From NCBI GenBank assembly GCA_029582265.1, contig CM055816.1, forward strand, positions 80,470,472 through 80,534,471: DNA of 64,000 nucleotides, read 5' to 3'. The notes below the pieces were generated by a model. It ran no database searches and was not told the DNA's origin. It saw only the letters and a program-made list of their open reading frames with translations. This DNA is from Zoroaster sp. YZ-2022 (lineage: Eukaryota > Echinodermata > Asteroidea > Forcipulatida > Zoroasteridae). Below are positions 1 through 10,022 of this stretch, one piece after another. Position 1 is the first letter of the stretch. Each line of letters opens with the position of its first letter. The position numbers and the translations under genes are program-made.

Positions 1-129
1 GCAGAAAGACATGAATGTAGAGATGCAAAAGTCAAGTAGTACAGGAAAATGAAGATGAATGTTATCCCAGATTTGCAATCTAATAACCAACAAAGTAGAA
101 CATATTGCATTGAATATAACAATGCCATA

Positions 130-1540
130 ATCCCAAGACATGAAGCTCAATCGTTGATGAGGTCAATGAATGTCACATAGAGTCAAGTATTCTATAAGAT
201 TAGACAATGGTGTCTTGATAAAGTAAATGGCAAAAATCCTGAACCTTTCATGTTCATACTACTGGAGGAGCTGGAACAGGCAAATCACCTGATTAAATGT
301 ATTTATAATGAAGCTGTGCGTTACTTAGCAGAATTAATCAAAATCCTGATGATGTCTCTGTATTGTTAACTGCACCTACTGGAGTTGCTGCATTTAATAT
401 CAATGGATTTACAATAATATAGTGCTTTGTCAATCACTACTGATATGTCACCACCGTATCAACCTCTTGGTGAAGAAAACAAGTACTCATGTAAATAAAC
501 TTGAGCAATTGCAACTATTGATTATTGATGAAATTTCTATGGTTGATCATAAATGCTGTGCTATATTCATGGACGATTAAGACAAATTAAGCAAACAAGA
601 AGTCAGTGCCTTTGGTAATGGAATGTTATTGCATGGTGATTTCATCAACTTCCTCCAGTGAAAGGTAAATCAACACAGTAGGATCTAGTTTATGGCATGA
701 CAATTTTAAGAAAGTTGAGTTGAATGAAATTATGAGGCAGAGAGATGATGTCAAGTTTACAGAGCTTTGGAATAAATTACGAGTAAAACCAAAATGATAC
801 TTTGTCAGATGAAGAAACAGCGATACTTAAAGGTTGTGAGACTGGACAGGATTTAGATGATGGTGTTCATATTTACCCTACAAACAAAACAAGTTGATAA
901 ATATAATCTACAAAGAATGCATGAGAAATGTTCAGATGCTATTTATATTGAAGCTAAGGACCATGAAAAGATGAAATGGTAAACTGAAACAAAGAAAACT
1001 TTGAAATCAACACGCCATGTAGTTTGTGTCACCGCGTTATTGGTTGGTGTTGGTGCTAGAGTTATGTTAACAAAAATATAGATGTATCTGATGGACTTGT
1101 AAATGGAGCATTTGGAACAGTAAGTGGAAGAGATGTTATCTGATCAATCTGGTCCTAAGTTTATTAATGTAACATTTGATAATAAGAATATTGGATCTAA
1201 ACTCAGAAGAATTTCAGCATCATCCCATAATGATAATTGTGTTATGTATTGAGGTACAAGAAGAACACATTGAAAGAAATGTACCTGCAAAACAATTTCC
1301 ATTGAAACTTGCCTGGGCATGCACTGTACATAAGGTACAAGGTATGACAACTAGTAAAGCAGTAGTGTGTCTTGAACTAACGTTTCCAGCAGGTCAAGCA
1401 TATGTGAGTTTGAGTCGTGTAACATCACTCACTACCGTTATTGGAAGGTTTTGATGAGAAGTTGATATACTGTGATAAGTCAGTAGCAGAAGCTCTAAAG
1501 ACAATGCCTGTAGTCAGTGGAATTGAGGAGCCAACAAAGA
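130..1540 (+). pseudogene. PIF1-like helicase domain of a Helitron, frameshifted
   Basis: An SF1B (PIF1/RecD-like) DNA helicase unwinds DNA during rolling-circle transposition. Read across frames, the motifs occur in order: a lead-in KIRQWCLDKVNGKNPEPF at about 205-250, Walker A TGGAGTGKS near 260-287, motif Ia LTAPTGVAAFNINGF near 367-411, Walker B LLIIDEISMVD near 519-548, motif III near 640-662 ending QLPPVKG, motif IV-like [11 protein letters not shown] near 718-752, then GARVMLTKNIDVSDGLVNGA near 1050-1110 and the C-terminal [18 protein letters not shown] and YVSLSRV at 1299-1420. Single-base gains and losses move the reading frame at least six times and there are in-frame stops. The longest open piece is 1176-1454. 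The protein cannot be functional. Confidence 0.85.
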
Positions 1541-1559
1541 TCAATGTCATACTATGAAT

Positions 1560-2217
1560 GGTACAACCATCATACTGCATAATGTACAAGGCTTGGCAGC
1601 TCATTATATAGATTTGAAATGTCAAAAGAGAAATGATGGAATCAGATTATATCTGTCTAACAGAAACATGGATAGAGGCTAATCAGATGATTGATATTAA
1701 TTTAGATGGTTTCAAGAGTTTCCACCAAATGAGAGAATAGTCATATGATGATACAATGAAGACACAACAGCAGCACAGTCATGGAGGTGTTGCAGTGTAT
1801 GGCACGAGAGATAAACAATTCATTCCTATGAATATTGGAGTACAAAATCTAGAATATGTTGCTTTCATCATAATTTCTCATATATCATGTGTAGTTGTAG
1901 TTATATATCGACCACCTTCGTATAAAATGAAAGACTTCATTGATAGTGTAATAAAACTGATCTTTGAAATACACAAGGTGAGCAGCAGATGTATAGTTAT
2001 GGGAGATTTTAATGACAATATTTATGGTAATCATTCATGTATTGAGAAAGTAATGTTGGAGCAAGGATATAAGCAATATGTAACAGATGCAACAACAGAG
2101 AATGGAACATTAATTGATCATGTATATGCCAGAGGTATAACAAATATTGTGACTTCTGTGAGACCAACATATTATAGTTACCATGAAGCTGTAAACTTGA
2201 GTTTTAACAAATTGTAA
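1560..2217 (+). pseudogene. EEP (AP-endonuclease-like) domain fused to the helicase
   Basis: An endonuclease of the exonuclease-endonuclease-phosphatase superfamily, related to LINE endonucleases. Its start is visible as LHNVQGLAAHYIDL (about 1573-1614) and DYICLTETWIEA (about 1646-1681, with the catalytic Glu). A 153-codon open frame at 1756-2217 carries HGGVAVY, VVVVIYRPP, MGDFNDN (the conserved GDFN) and GTLIDHVYA. The final catalytic box reads YYSYHEAV where this family has SDH, so the catalytic Asp appears replaced by Tyr. It follows the helicase after only a short linker, supporting one original polyprotein. The substituted residue plus upstream frameshifts say it is dead. Confidence 0.8.
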
Positions 2218-2577
2218 TCTCGAATTTGAAATCAGAAAGTTGGGAAATATTGTCTTTATGTACATTATAGTTGTATAATGTCCATAAATGTAGAGTTATA
2301 TTTTGAAAGAACAAAAGTAATCTCAATTATTTTGTTTAATCATGGATAATAAACTAGAGTGAAATCAATAGCAATAAAATAAATAAATAAATAGAAGTGT
2401 AATAACAGTTTAAAACCCTGTTGTCAGGGACAGTAGTTGTACATGTAGTTCACAGTAGATTTATGCAAATTTTTCAATTACTCCCCTCATAAAAATAAAA
2501 ATAGAAATTCCTCCATTATACCATCGAGAAAAATACTGGAGAAAATGAGTGGTCTAGTTTAATCAGGTCAGATTCTG
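2218..2577. other. AT-rich trailer of the Helentron, (AAAT)n microsatellite
   Basis: Non-coding AT-rich sequence with several AATAAA-like motifs and a short (AAAT)n run at about 2373-2393. The true 3' end of the Helentron probably lies here, but I could not fix a terminal hairpin or CTRR-like end. Confidence 0.5.
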
Positions 2578-2977
2578 CAGGTTGATGTACAGTACTCAAT
2601 ATCAAACTTGGCTAATCAGCTTTATTTCTTCATGTGTAACTCCACAATTGACTTCAGTAGGATGTTGCAGCACCCCGGACTCGCACACATTCTGCACAAC
2701 GCCTCATCATGAACATTAAGGTGTTCCGGATCACAGCTTGGTCGAGGTTGTTCCACTCATCCTGTAGAGCTGCTGTCAGGTTGGCAAAGTTTCACAGGAG
2801 GATTGTGACTTCTGACTCTGTAATTGAGACGGTGCCCAAATGTTCTCAATAGACACTTATAATCCTATTGATAACATTTGATGAATTCTAAGTAACATCC
2901 TACTGAAGTCAATTGTGGAGTTACACATGAAGAAATAAAGCTGATTAACCAAGTTTGACATTGAGTACATCAACCTG
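2578..2977. mobile_element. 400 bp Tc1/mariner-like deletion derivative with about 85 bp inverted ends
   Basis: The left end (2578 to about 2665, starting CAGGTTGATGTAC) is repeated in reverse complement at the right end (about 2893-2977, ending GTACATCAACCTG) with only a few differences. The inner 80 bases of each arm, for example ACATCCTACTGAAGTCAA on the right, match almost perfectly. Between the arms lies the last part of a transposase gene on the minus strand. A TA target duplication is not evident at these ends, so the exact termini may be slightly off. Confidence 0.8.
2654..2790 (-). pseudogene. C-terminal tail of a Tc1/IS630-family transposase
   Basis: The minus strand reads NLTAALQDEWNNLDQAVIRN and then MRRCAECVRVRGAATSY before a TGA stop at 2654-2656. 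The pattern L..L..EW..L....I.N....MRRR...C...RG..T.Y is the usual C-terminus of Tc1-like DDE transposases, which cut and paste DNA at TA dinucleotides. Only about 45 codons remain and the catalytic core is absent, so this is a deletion remnant inside the MITE-sized element that surrounds it. Confidence 0.7.
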
Positions 2978-3761
2978 TTTTCTGCATTTTCATGCCTTAT
3001 CACATGATATGCCAGTTTAAACTGTCATTAGACATGCACAACACGTGAAAAGTGTTTAGAATGTTGCAGAGTAACTTTAGTACTTTACTCACAAAAACTG
3101 CTTTTTGTGTCCTCACATGGACAAAATGCACCAAGAAATACTTTTAGTCCTATTTTATTTTGGAGCAGTGTATATCTAAATATGAGCAGTTATTTGTAAT
3201 AGAAGCAATATTTGATGTGTAATGTGCTAGTAAGAGTTTGCTTTGAATGCCCGTGAAGATAGTCAACATGTGCTGTAATTACAGTACATGTAAATTGTTA
3301 TTAGAGTTATTAATGGTGAGAAAGTCATCCATATAAACCAATACCCAAATGTTCTAAAAGAAACCTTCTAATAGCCAATGCTTTTACTAGTGTACATGCA
3401 AAATCAATTTTAATCTTGCAAGTTACATGTAGATTTTGCATTTTTGATCAACGTTACACTGTGTGATCTCCCACTTGTTATGTTATGATACAAACACTAC
3501 AAAAACTGACTCATCTGTAACAAACTCTTGATAGCACAGTGCATTGTCAATCCTGGAATCATTTAAGACAAATTGTTAGTTAACTTTCATCTTGTCTTTC
3601 TAGTCTTATGATACCATTCTGGTACATGCACTCTTGTACTACGAAAGCAACAAATGTTAACTTATTCTGATTTACAGTACGAATATTGATTAAATGTTTA
3701 ATTATCATTTTTATAGCAAAACTAATTTGCTTATTTCAATCAGCAAATTTGTTAGAGACAA
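2978..3761. other. Unannotated AT-rich spacer
   Basis: No gene, clear repeat or RNA seen. TACATGTA-type palindromes occur at about 3285 and 3422. Confidence 0.4.
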
Positions 3762-3763
3762 TA

Positions 3764-4943
3764 GGCGTATTCATAAAAATAAGTAATTACTAACTAGTAA
3801 ATGCTATAAGTCAAAGCAACAGCTAGGTAAGTAAAGGTCTAGTCTAAGCAATTGCTAAAATCTTATTCATAACCATTTGCTAAATGATTACAGGTGTTGC
3901 CACTGCTAGTAAGTTCTCAAGTAGTTGCTATTGTACTACAGTACCATCCACAAAAGGCACATTCTAAAAAGCTAGAAAGCATGGTATAGGCAGAATAAAA
4001 ATAGTGGTGGTACAGATTCACTACCTTTCAACTATTTCCATCTCATCTTCTGTGGTTTCATATACATGTACGCCACGTGCTATAGGCCTTTTGGTTATAT
4101 TGTAATTATACATCATGGAGTCTAACGATGCAACCACCGACTTAACACTCTCGTTGGTGTTAGTGTCAATTATTAAGGAATATCCTGAGCTCATAACAAA
4201 AAACAGCTTCCTGGCGTTAGAGCCAAAGGCTATAGCACTGAAAAAGGCCCAAGAAATCATCATGACCAAAATGGGCCTTACCATGGATGAAAAGAAGATT
4301 GCCAAAAATCGCCAACATGAAAGCACAACTAAAGAAAAGACAGATGCAAAGGAGACAGGAAACAGGAAAATAATCCTGTGTCACTTGGGAACAGGAAGTT
4401 TTCAGCCTGATTCAAGGTGCTGAAAACCCCACTGTAACTCAAGATGTCTTGTGCTGTTTCTGCTGGCCTACTGCACCAGTCTCCAAGTTCAAATCGAACA
4501 ATAAGGTCAGTTTCTTATAAACTTTACTTTGACAGTGCAATCAAACATTCAAAGAACAAATAAGTTTATGTTCAATTTGTAGGGTAGGGTTGACTTCATC
4601 ACGATTAAGCCTGATGTTATACACCTTAGGTTGTGGTCTTTGAGGTAAAAACATGGCAGAAGATGTGATATGTCTGTACTGGCTAAACAGCAAGCCACAA
4701 ATGAGATGCTTGTACAATCACTGGTAAATGCTAGTCAAAGGTCATTTTTATGAATACAAATTGAAGTAGGTTGCTAATTCTCTAGCATTTACTTATAAGT
4801 AAAAAGCAATTACTAATGCGAAAATTTGTAGCTTTTACTTGAAAGTCATTGCTTATTTCTATGAATAAACATTTAAGTAAAAGGTTAGTAAAAGGGGGTT
4901 GTTACTTTAGTAAAAGCAATTACTTATTTTTATGAATACGGCC
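3764..4943. mobile_element. 1.18 kb Harbinger-like (non-autonomous) DNA transposon
   Basis: The left end GGCGTATTCATAAAAATAAG (3764 onwards) is the near-perfect inverse of the right end CTTATTTTTATGAATACGGCC (shortened here; it ends at 4943). Both ends sit beside a TA (3762-3763 and 4944-4945), a possible minimal target duplication. Both inner flanks are full of AGTAATTACT- and AGCAATTGCT-type motifs, giving strong subterminal symmetry. A reading frame at 4115-4423 resembles the accessory DNA-binding protein of PIF/Harbinger elements; no DDE transposase is present. The superfamily call rests on that protein and the TIR style. Confidence 0.65.
4115..4423 (+). pseudogene. MADF/Myb-SANT-like DNA-binding protein of the Harbinger-like element
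   Basis: This 102-codon frame begins MESNDATTDLTLSL and contains LVSIIKEYPELI, then KKAQEIIMTKMGLTMDEKKI, a helix pattern like MADF or Myb/SANT-like domains. These domains bind DNA, and Harbinger elements encode one alongside the transposase. After about codon 85 the expected protein appears to continue in another frame (VSAGLLHQSPSSNRT, 4455-4499), so the gene is frameshifted around 4380-4440. It lies centrally between the inverted ends. The assignment is by pattern only; the helices are visible but the aromatic residues are weakly conserved. Confidence 0.5.
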
Positions 4944-4945
4944 TA

Positions 4946-5364
4946 TTTATTCTGATTACAACAAACCTGTGCTCTCAATATTGACAAATCAGCATGAAAT
5001 ACATGGTTAAGTTTTATGATGTTTATGATTATACAGTTCATACCGATACCAATACTTCAGAGAAACATGTCTATTTGAAATGCACTGTATTGGTCCAAGT
5101 CTGCAACGAAGCATTTAAACATGTAGATTTGTTTCATACCTTTCCTTTTTGTGTAAGTTACCAATATAAAATATAATGTGTCAACTAAAGCCTTTAGCAT
5201 CATCACATATTGAACACAAAAGTGCTTTATTTTAACTCTGCAATAATGTATCACCGTCCACAAAGCACTGTTTATTTTTCCCCAATACAAAAGCACATGT
5301 AAACTTTTGAAATGGACATGTCAACTTTTTCATATACATGTAAGTTTAATATCTTTTCATTCAG
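4946..5364. other. AT-rich non-coding sequence (possible intron)
   Basis: No repeat or gene recognised. If the neighbouring candidate exon is real, this would be its upstream intron: it ends in a pyrimidine-rich tract and an AG acceptor at 5363-5364. Confidence 0.3.
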
Positions 5365-5469
5365 CTATAAGGACATCTCCTTTGACATCCAGCCAGACCC
5401 TTATTGTGAAGAGATATTTTGAAGATACAAGTGTTATGGATCATCGCCATAACCAAGCAGTAAACAAAA
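5365..5469 (+). CDS. Candidate internal exon (105 nt) of an unrecognised gene
   Basis: The stretch is bounded by a good acceptor (TCTTTTCATTCAG ending at 5364) and a consensus donor (GTAAGTTG from 5470). It is 105 nt long, a multiple of three, so it is phase-symmetric. In the frame starting at the third base it reads without stops, including SPLTSSQTLIVKRYFEDTS and VMDHRHNQAVNK. I do not recognise the protein; it could be a host exon or part of a DNA-transposon gene. A sister frame has an early stop, which favours this reading. No partner exon could be linked with confidence. Confidence 0.35.
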
Positions 5470-6869
5470 GTAAGTTGATATTATTTGTTCTTCTTCTCAT
5501 GCTCTAAAAGAGCCCATACTTATATGCATGTATTTTGCAATAGCTTTTTACTTGTTTCTGATCACTGTGGTATATCAAGAATTTGTCACATTGAATGATC
5601 TAGATTTCAATACAACAATGTTTTAGAAAGAGAATCAAGATGACCCCCGTAAATCAGTGGTAGTCATTTAGTTAAGAAATCTGCACGTAATAATAATATC
5701 CACAGTATCTATAATATAATAAGAGTGAAATCATTAGGCCCTCTCAAACAGTCTCGGCCTTTAAACCTTTTATTTGTCGGTCTTGCAGCTTGGGACGTTT
5801 AGCTTGAGACGATTTGTATCGATAAGGCTCCACCTGTCATGTATTTTGTGTGTGATGGGTGAATCCCCGGCTTTCTGCATTTATTCTTTTTTTTTCCTCA
5901 TGCAGTGGTTGTCATTCCGGACACTTTAATTGTGCGCTTGCACTCCTCTGTGCTGAGTCAGGTGTTGTGCTGTCCCGGACCCGTCTGTATCAAATGTACC
6001 AATGGCCATAATGCCTCAGCGCCTGCAAACTATAACATGCAACAACCATTCTTACAATTCATGCACATCCCGTCGGTGTGTGTTATGATCTCACGTGGGC
6101 AATGTACAGTGTGTTGGCTACATGTACCGTTTGTACAATTCCACGGGTACTGTGCAGCAGGCCCTTCGTTTCTTTCTGCACATCACTACTACAATTGTCT
6201 TCATGGAACTGCAACATCACATGTAGCTGTGGCTCTTTCTAAACATTCCCAACTCCCCCAACTCTACAATTTACCCATATTTTTTATCACCGCTTTTCCA
6301 CACACTGATTGCCAGAACTTACGTTTTACCATTGAGCAAGTGTGAGTATGGTTTCACACACCCACTCCCTCATATTGCAGTAATTCCCATCTTTTCTTTC
6401 ACCAAATCACAACACTCATCAGTGAATATTTTATTAAAACGAAACTTTCAGGGATCCGGCAATCTTCAATTCTACGGGCCTGTATTCTAAGGGGAGTACT
6501 TACTTTAAAAATAATTCTGCTAACCACCACGCGCTTGTAACCGTATATCCTGTTGGTTTGTTGGCAGTATGGCAGTATACCCGACACACTGACAGATATA
6601 CAACATGTAGGAACAAACACTTTATTTAATTGTAATATCACCACCACCTGATTTACCGTTCACACCCTCCTCCCCCCTCCTCTACTAACCACGTTTCCTA
6701 CCGCCCCAAGCTTGATCACCTGATCGGGTGACTTGTAAAGCTTAAAGTGAAAGTAGTCCCTGAGGGATGACACATTTTCAGCAAATGAACACATACTCAG
6801 CTCTATATTGAAAATTATTGAAAATGTTAGTCATAGTAATCTCTACCTGATTTGATCCACTTGTACTCA
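5470..6869. other. Unassigned sequence with a 146-codon open frame (5905-6345)
   Basis: The block from about 5870 to 6680 is richer in C and CA than its surroundings. It holds one open frame of 146 codons at 5905-6345 that starts MVVIPDTLIVRLHSS and is Cys/His-rich but resembles no family I know. Composition and lack of motifs suggest chance openness in a decayed repeat rather than a gene. Nothing else is seen. Confidence 0.3.
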
Positions 6870-7375
6870 TTTTTCTTTAATAATAATAATAATAACTTGC
6901 ATTTATAATGCGCCTTTTCCTAAGGATACAAAGCGCAGATATGAACAGTACAGCAATCATTTAAGTATAATAAAGCATCATGGAAATAGATAATCCTTAA
7001 GTGAAATTTTGAATGAGTTTAGACTTGTAGCATTCCTAATATGCACAGGTAACCTGTTCCATAGATATGGTGCAGCCACCGAGAAGGCTCTATCTCCAGC
7101 ACATTTCTTGGTAACAGGAACAACAAAATTGATACTGCCTGTGGAGCGAGTTGTCATCATCATGTCACTAGATGGAATTTTGACAAGTAGGCAGTCTTGG
7201 ATGTACTGGAAGAGGCCCATTCAGTGACTCTATATACATACAACAATGTTTTATACATAATTCTTTCACTTACTGGTAACCAATGTAGTTGACTCAGTAG
7301 AGGAGTAACATGCTCAAATTTGGGTTTAAGACATATTAAACGTGCACACTTTCTATACAAAACAGTCATCCTATA
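6870..7375 (-). mobile_element. 5'-truncated CR1/L2-like LINE, C-terminus and 3' tail
   Basis: On the minus strand, about 7375-6978 encodes the end of a non-LTR reverse transcriptase in two frames: ARLICLKPKFEHVTPLLSQL, LHWLPVSERIMYKTLLY, then YIQDCLLVKIPSSDMM and DRAFSVAAPYLWNRLPVHIR ending SLKDYLFP. The patterns LHWLPV..RI.YK and WN.LP..IR.. are typical of CR1/L2-clade C-termini. The 3' tail holds a GCGC..GCGC stem and ends in (TTA)n at about 6881-6897. One frameshift lies near 7200. Everything upstream of the thumb region is missing, the usual result of aborted reverse transcription. Confidence 0.85.
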
Positions 7376-7565
7376 ACCGTTATAATTGAATAGTGTATGA
7401 TAACACTGTATTTTGTTTCCTTTCAGAAAGAAAATGTAATTCATCTCTACATAATGTCCCGTTGAAGCCACACAATCAGCACCAGATACATTATAAGAAT
7501 GTTAAATATTATTTGCCTTTATGTCCACTTAAAGCTACAAAATCATCAAGACATATATACATGTA

Positions 7566-7685
7566 TATGGTCACTATATGCTGTATTTAGCATAAATTAT
7601 CATGCATTTTAAGTAATTAAGATGGAAACATGGCTAATAATGACACATTTCAATGACTTTAGTTTAAGTGGACTAAAGTACAAAA
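7566..7685. repeat. Local direct repeat, copy 1
   Basis: About 120 bp beginning near TCACTATATGCTGTATTTAG and ending near GTGGACTAAAGTACAA. It is repeated at 8345-8452 with small deletions. The copies are about 660 bp apart and flank a MITE. Confidence 0.8.
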
Positions 7686-7814
7686 AAAAACAAAAAACAG
7701 CCGACCTTGGAAACTTTGCAGACTGAATTAATGTAAATCACATCATTATGTTTGATCTACACATGTAGATGTTTGTCAAAATGACAATGATAATGTATGT
7801 ATACACTACATGTA

Positions 7815-8001
7815 TTGACCCAATTCACCTGACATCATCGCAATAATCTTGGTTGTGTCATTTTGGGAGTCAATGTCCCTGTGTGTTACACAGTGTAGTG
7901 CGCATTTTAGATAACGCGGTGTTTAAACGCTTACGAGTTGACTCCCAAAATGGTGAGTGTGTCACACAGTAGTCGCTCGTGATGTTGGTGCAAGGGGTCA
8001 A
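7815..8001. mobile_element. 187 bp palindromic MITE with TA target duplication
   Basis: The left arm starts TTGACCCAATTCACC and the right arm, reverse-complemented, starts TTGACCCCTTGCACC. Both arms run about 60-70 bp and share the inner box TTTTGGGAGTCAA (about 7861-7873 and its inverse at 7937-7950). The element is flanked by TA on both sides (7813-7814 and 8002-8003). This is the layout of a mariner/Tc1-type MITE. No coding capacity. Confidence 0.75.
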
Positions 8002-8005
8002 TATA

Positions 8006-8078
8006 CTATGGATCCTCTTAAAGGATCCATAGGTATAAACCATGGAGCTTAACAGTACATACATGTAGCTCCATGGTT
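8006..8078. repeat. Two adjacent perfect hairpins
   Basis: Hairpin 1: 11 bp arms CTATGGATCCT (8006-8016) and its inverse (8022-8032) around a 5-base loop. Hairpin 2: 12 bp arms AACCATGGAGCT (8038-8049) and its inverse (8067-8078) around a 17-base loop. They begin 3 bases after the TA duplication of the MITE. Confidence 0.85.
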
Positions 8079-8344
8079 AATAGATTGATTCATTAAGGTT
8101 CAGCCCATAATCAATAATTCACAATTGCATATGTGTGTCCAAAACTCTGAAATAAATCAGCCAAACATTCTTTACTTATGTTACAATCTCATTATAAAAT
8201 ATAAACACACTGCAATTATAAGATTACCTGTAGCTGCATTGTGCACTTCATGTCTGGCATAATTAAGTGCTAGATTGATTAGGGTGCATTGGAGATGTAA
8301 ATTCATGTGAGTGCTGCTGTTTGGCAGATGTTATGGTGGGCGTG

Positions 8345-8452
8345 GTCTCTATATGCTGTATTTAGCATAAATTATCATGCCTTTTAAGTAAGATGGAAAC
8401 ATCGCTAATGACACATTTCAATGACTTTAGTTTAGGTGGACTAAAGTACAAG
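8345..8452. repeat. Local direct repeat, copy 2
   Basis: Second copy of the 7566-7685 repeat, about 90 percent alike by eye, with a few bases lost (for example ATTAAG missing after TTTTAAGTA). Confidence 0.8.
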
Positions 8453-9699
8453 AAAGGACAGTAGTCATCTGAATAAAACGCATTAAAACTGAAATGTTCA
8501 TGAAATTTACCTCGATTTTCTTATCAACATAGGTTATATAAAAAATGTCACATTTGTTGTCACTTTGTGAATTTTGATAATGAGCTTAACTGGGGATCAG
8601 TTGTAATCTGTTCAAGGGTTTCATATGTATTTCATAAGAGTTGTTATCCACTTTTTCTTAAAAAGCAATGATAATTGCTTATGATGAGAATGAAAGAACT
8701 GAAACAGTGATCTGTCATGTTTTATATGCTTATAAAAGTCGGCAAAAGCCAAGGCGGTCATCAATTAATGCAAGTTGAGAAAATCAAGAATGGCATCTTT
8801 GAGAGCAGATCGACTTTAATCAACACAATCTTAAATGAATTTATAAACATTTTTCAATTAATTAACTCTGTTCCCTTTAAAATATGATTCCCAAACAACA
8901 TCACAAATCTTGAATATTACCATCGCTTATTACTAACGTTTATAATGGGTAAATTTATAGTACTCAAATGTACACATAAACAATTAACAATTATTTGTTT
9001 AATTAATCGCTAATAGCTAAACGATTTGACATGTTTTCATTTTATATAACCTACAGGGTACTCCGACCATGCTGTACTTATGTTCACATTTTGACCTCAG
9101 CTTACATTGTATCAATGAAATAATATGTAAAAAGTTGTTAATGGCCTTATGTTTCGACTCTAGCAGAGATTGTCAAAATTGCAATTACACAATTTAAAAA
9201 AAGTAATGCCAGTAATTAATTTGATTACAATATCAGAGTTCTGTAAAATCCTAAATGAATATCCAAAACTACATTAAATTTACATTATTATGTAAAACAA
9301 ATAAATACATTAAAATAGGAAATTAAAAACAAGAGCTTAGTGAAATGCTTGTATTATTGGTGTTTGGACACTGTAATATAAAATATTATAGTTGTACTGT
9401 CATTTACGCTTTATTCTATTCAAATCAATTGAACCAAACCGAGACTTCAAGGGCAAGGTATTTGGTTCCCTCTGGTTTAAACACAATCGGTATTTGACTA
9501 TCGCATAATGACAGCGTTGTGGCAGCGTTATTCAGTCAACCACGGATGAATCGGTGTGGGGGTCGAGTGACTTATTAATTAATTTATTTGCTTATTTCGT
9601 TTTGATGGATGATGACAACACATTAAAGTTTATATTATTATATACAGTACAACACTTTGTTGAATGCAGGTAAAGAGATGCCATGGGGAATATATAAGA
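8453..9699. other. AT-rich spacer
   Basis: No gene or assignable repeat seen. Long AT-rich tracts only. Confidence 0.35.
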
Positions 9700-10022
9700 A
9701 TAAGGCCGTCTTAAGAATATTTGAGGCCCCGGGCAATAAAATTGCTTTATAATTGGTTGAAAGACTATGTTTTGAGGATGTCGCTTTCAATGCACATGAG
9801 GAAAGCAGATTCAACCGATGGGGCCTCGGTCCAAAGATCAATTAAACGCCAGATGGCCCAGATCCAACATTCATTTTGCATACAAGGAGGCGGATTTCAC
9901 ATTAACGCCACTGCTATTTCATATGAACTTAATTTTTATTTTTCAAATTGAATCTCGTGGCCCTTAAAATCGCGGGGCCCCAGGCAACTGCCCAGTGTGC
10001 CCATGCGATAAGACGGCACTGT
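9700..10022. mobile_element. About 320 bp inverted-end element, old MITE
   Basis: The left end has GCCGTCTTAAGAATATTTG followed by GAGGCCCCGGGCAA. The right end, reverse-complemented, reads CAGTGCCGTCTTATCGCATG followed by GGCAGTTGCCTGGGGCCCC. Both ends therefore share GCCGTCTTA at the outside and a GGCCCC(G/A)GGCAA-type box inside. There is no coding sequence with recognisable homology, and the superfamily is not determinable by eye. Confidence 0.55.

Larger units (their letters stand above)
1..2400 (+). mobile_element. Degenerate Helentron-type Helitron, 3' part (helicase then endonuclease)
   Basis: The window opens inside a rolling-circle transposon. A PIF1-like helicase is followed directly, on the same strand, by an exonuclease-endonuclease-phosphatase (EEP) domain. 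That fusion order is known from the Helentron branch of Helitrons (Rep/Hel plus an endonuclease acquired from a CR1-like LINE). The Rep (HUH) domain would lie upstream of base 1 and is not visible. The coding part is broken by many frameshifts and ends at the stop at 2215-2217. AT-rich sequence with AATAAA-like motifs follows. The 3' terminus is not resolved, so the right boundary is approximate. Confidence 0.75.

Noticed and set aside
5905..6345. 146-codon plus-strand open frame
   Set aside because: Cys/His-rich but with no motif order, no splice context and no start context; more likely chance openness in a CA-rich decayed repeat.
7870..8064. 64-codon minus-strand frame
   Set aside because: Spans the palindromic MITE and twin hairpins; openness is incidental.
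9638..9951. Overlapping frames of 67 and 76 codons
   Set aside because: They fall within the inverted-end element at 9700-10022 and are not protein-like in motif content.
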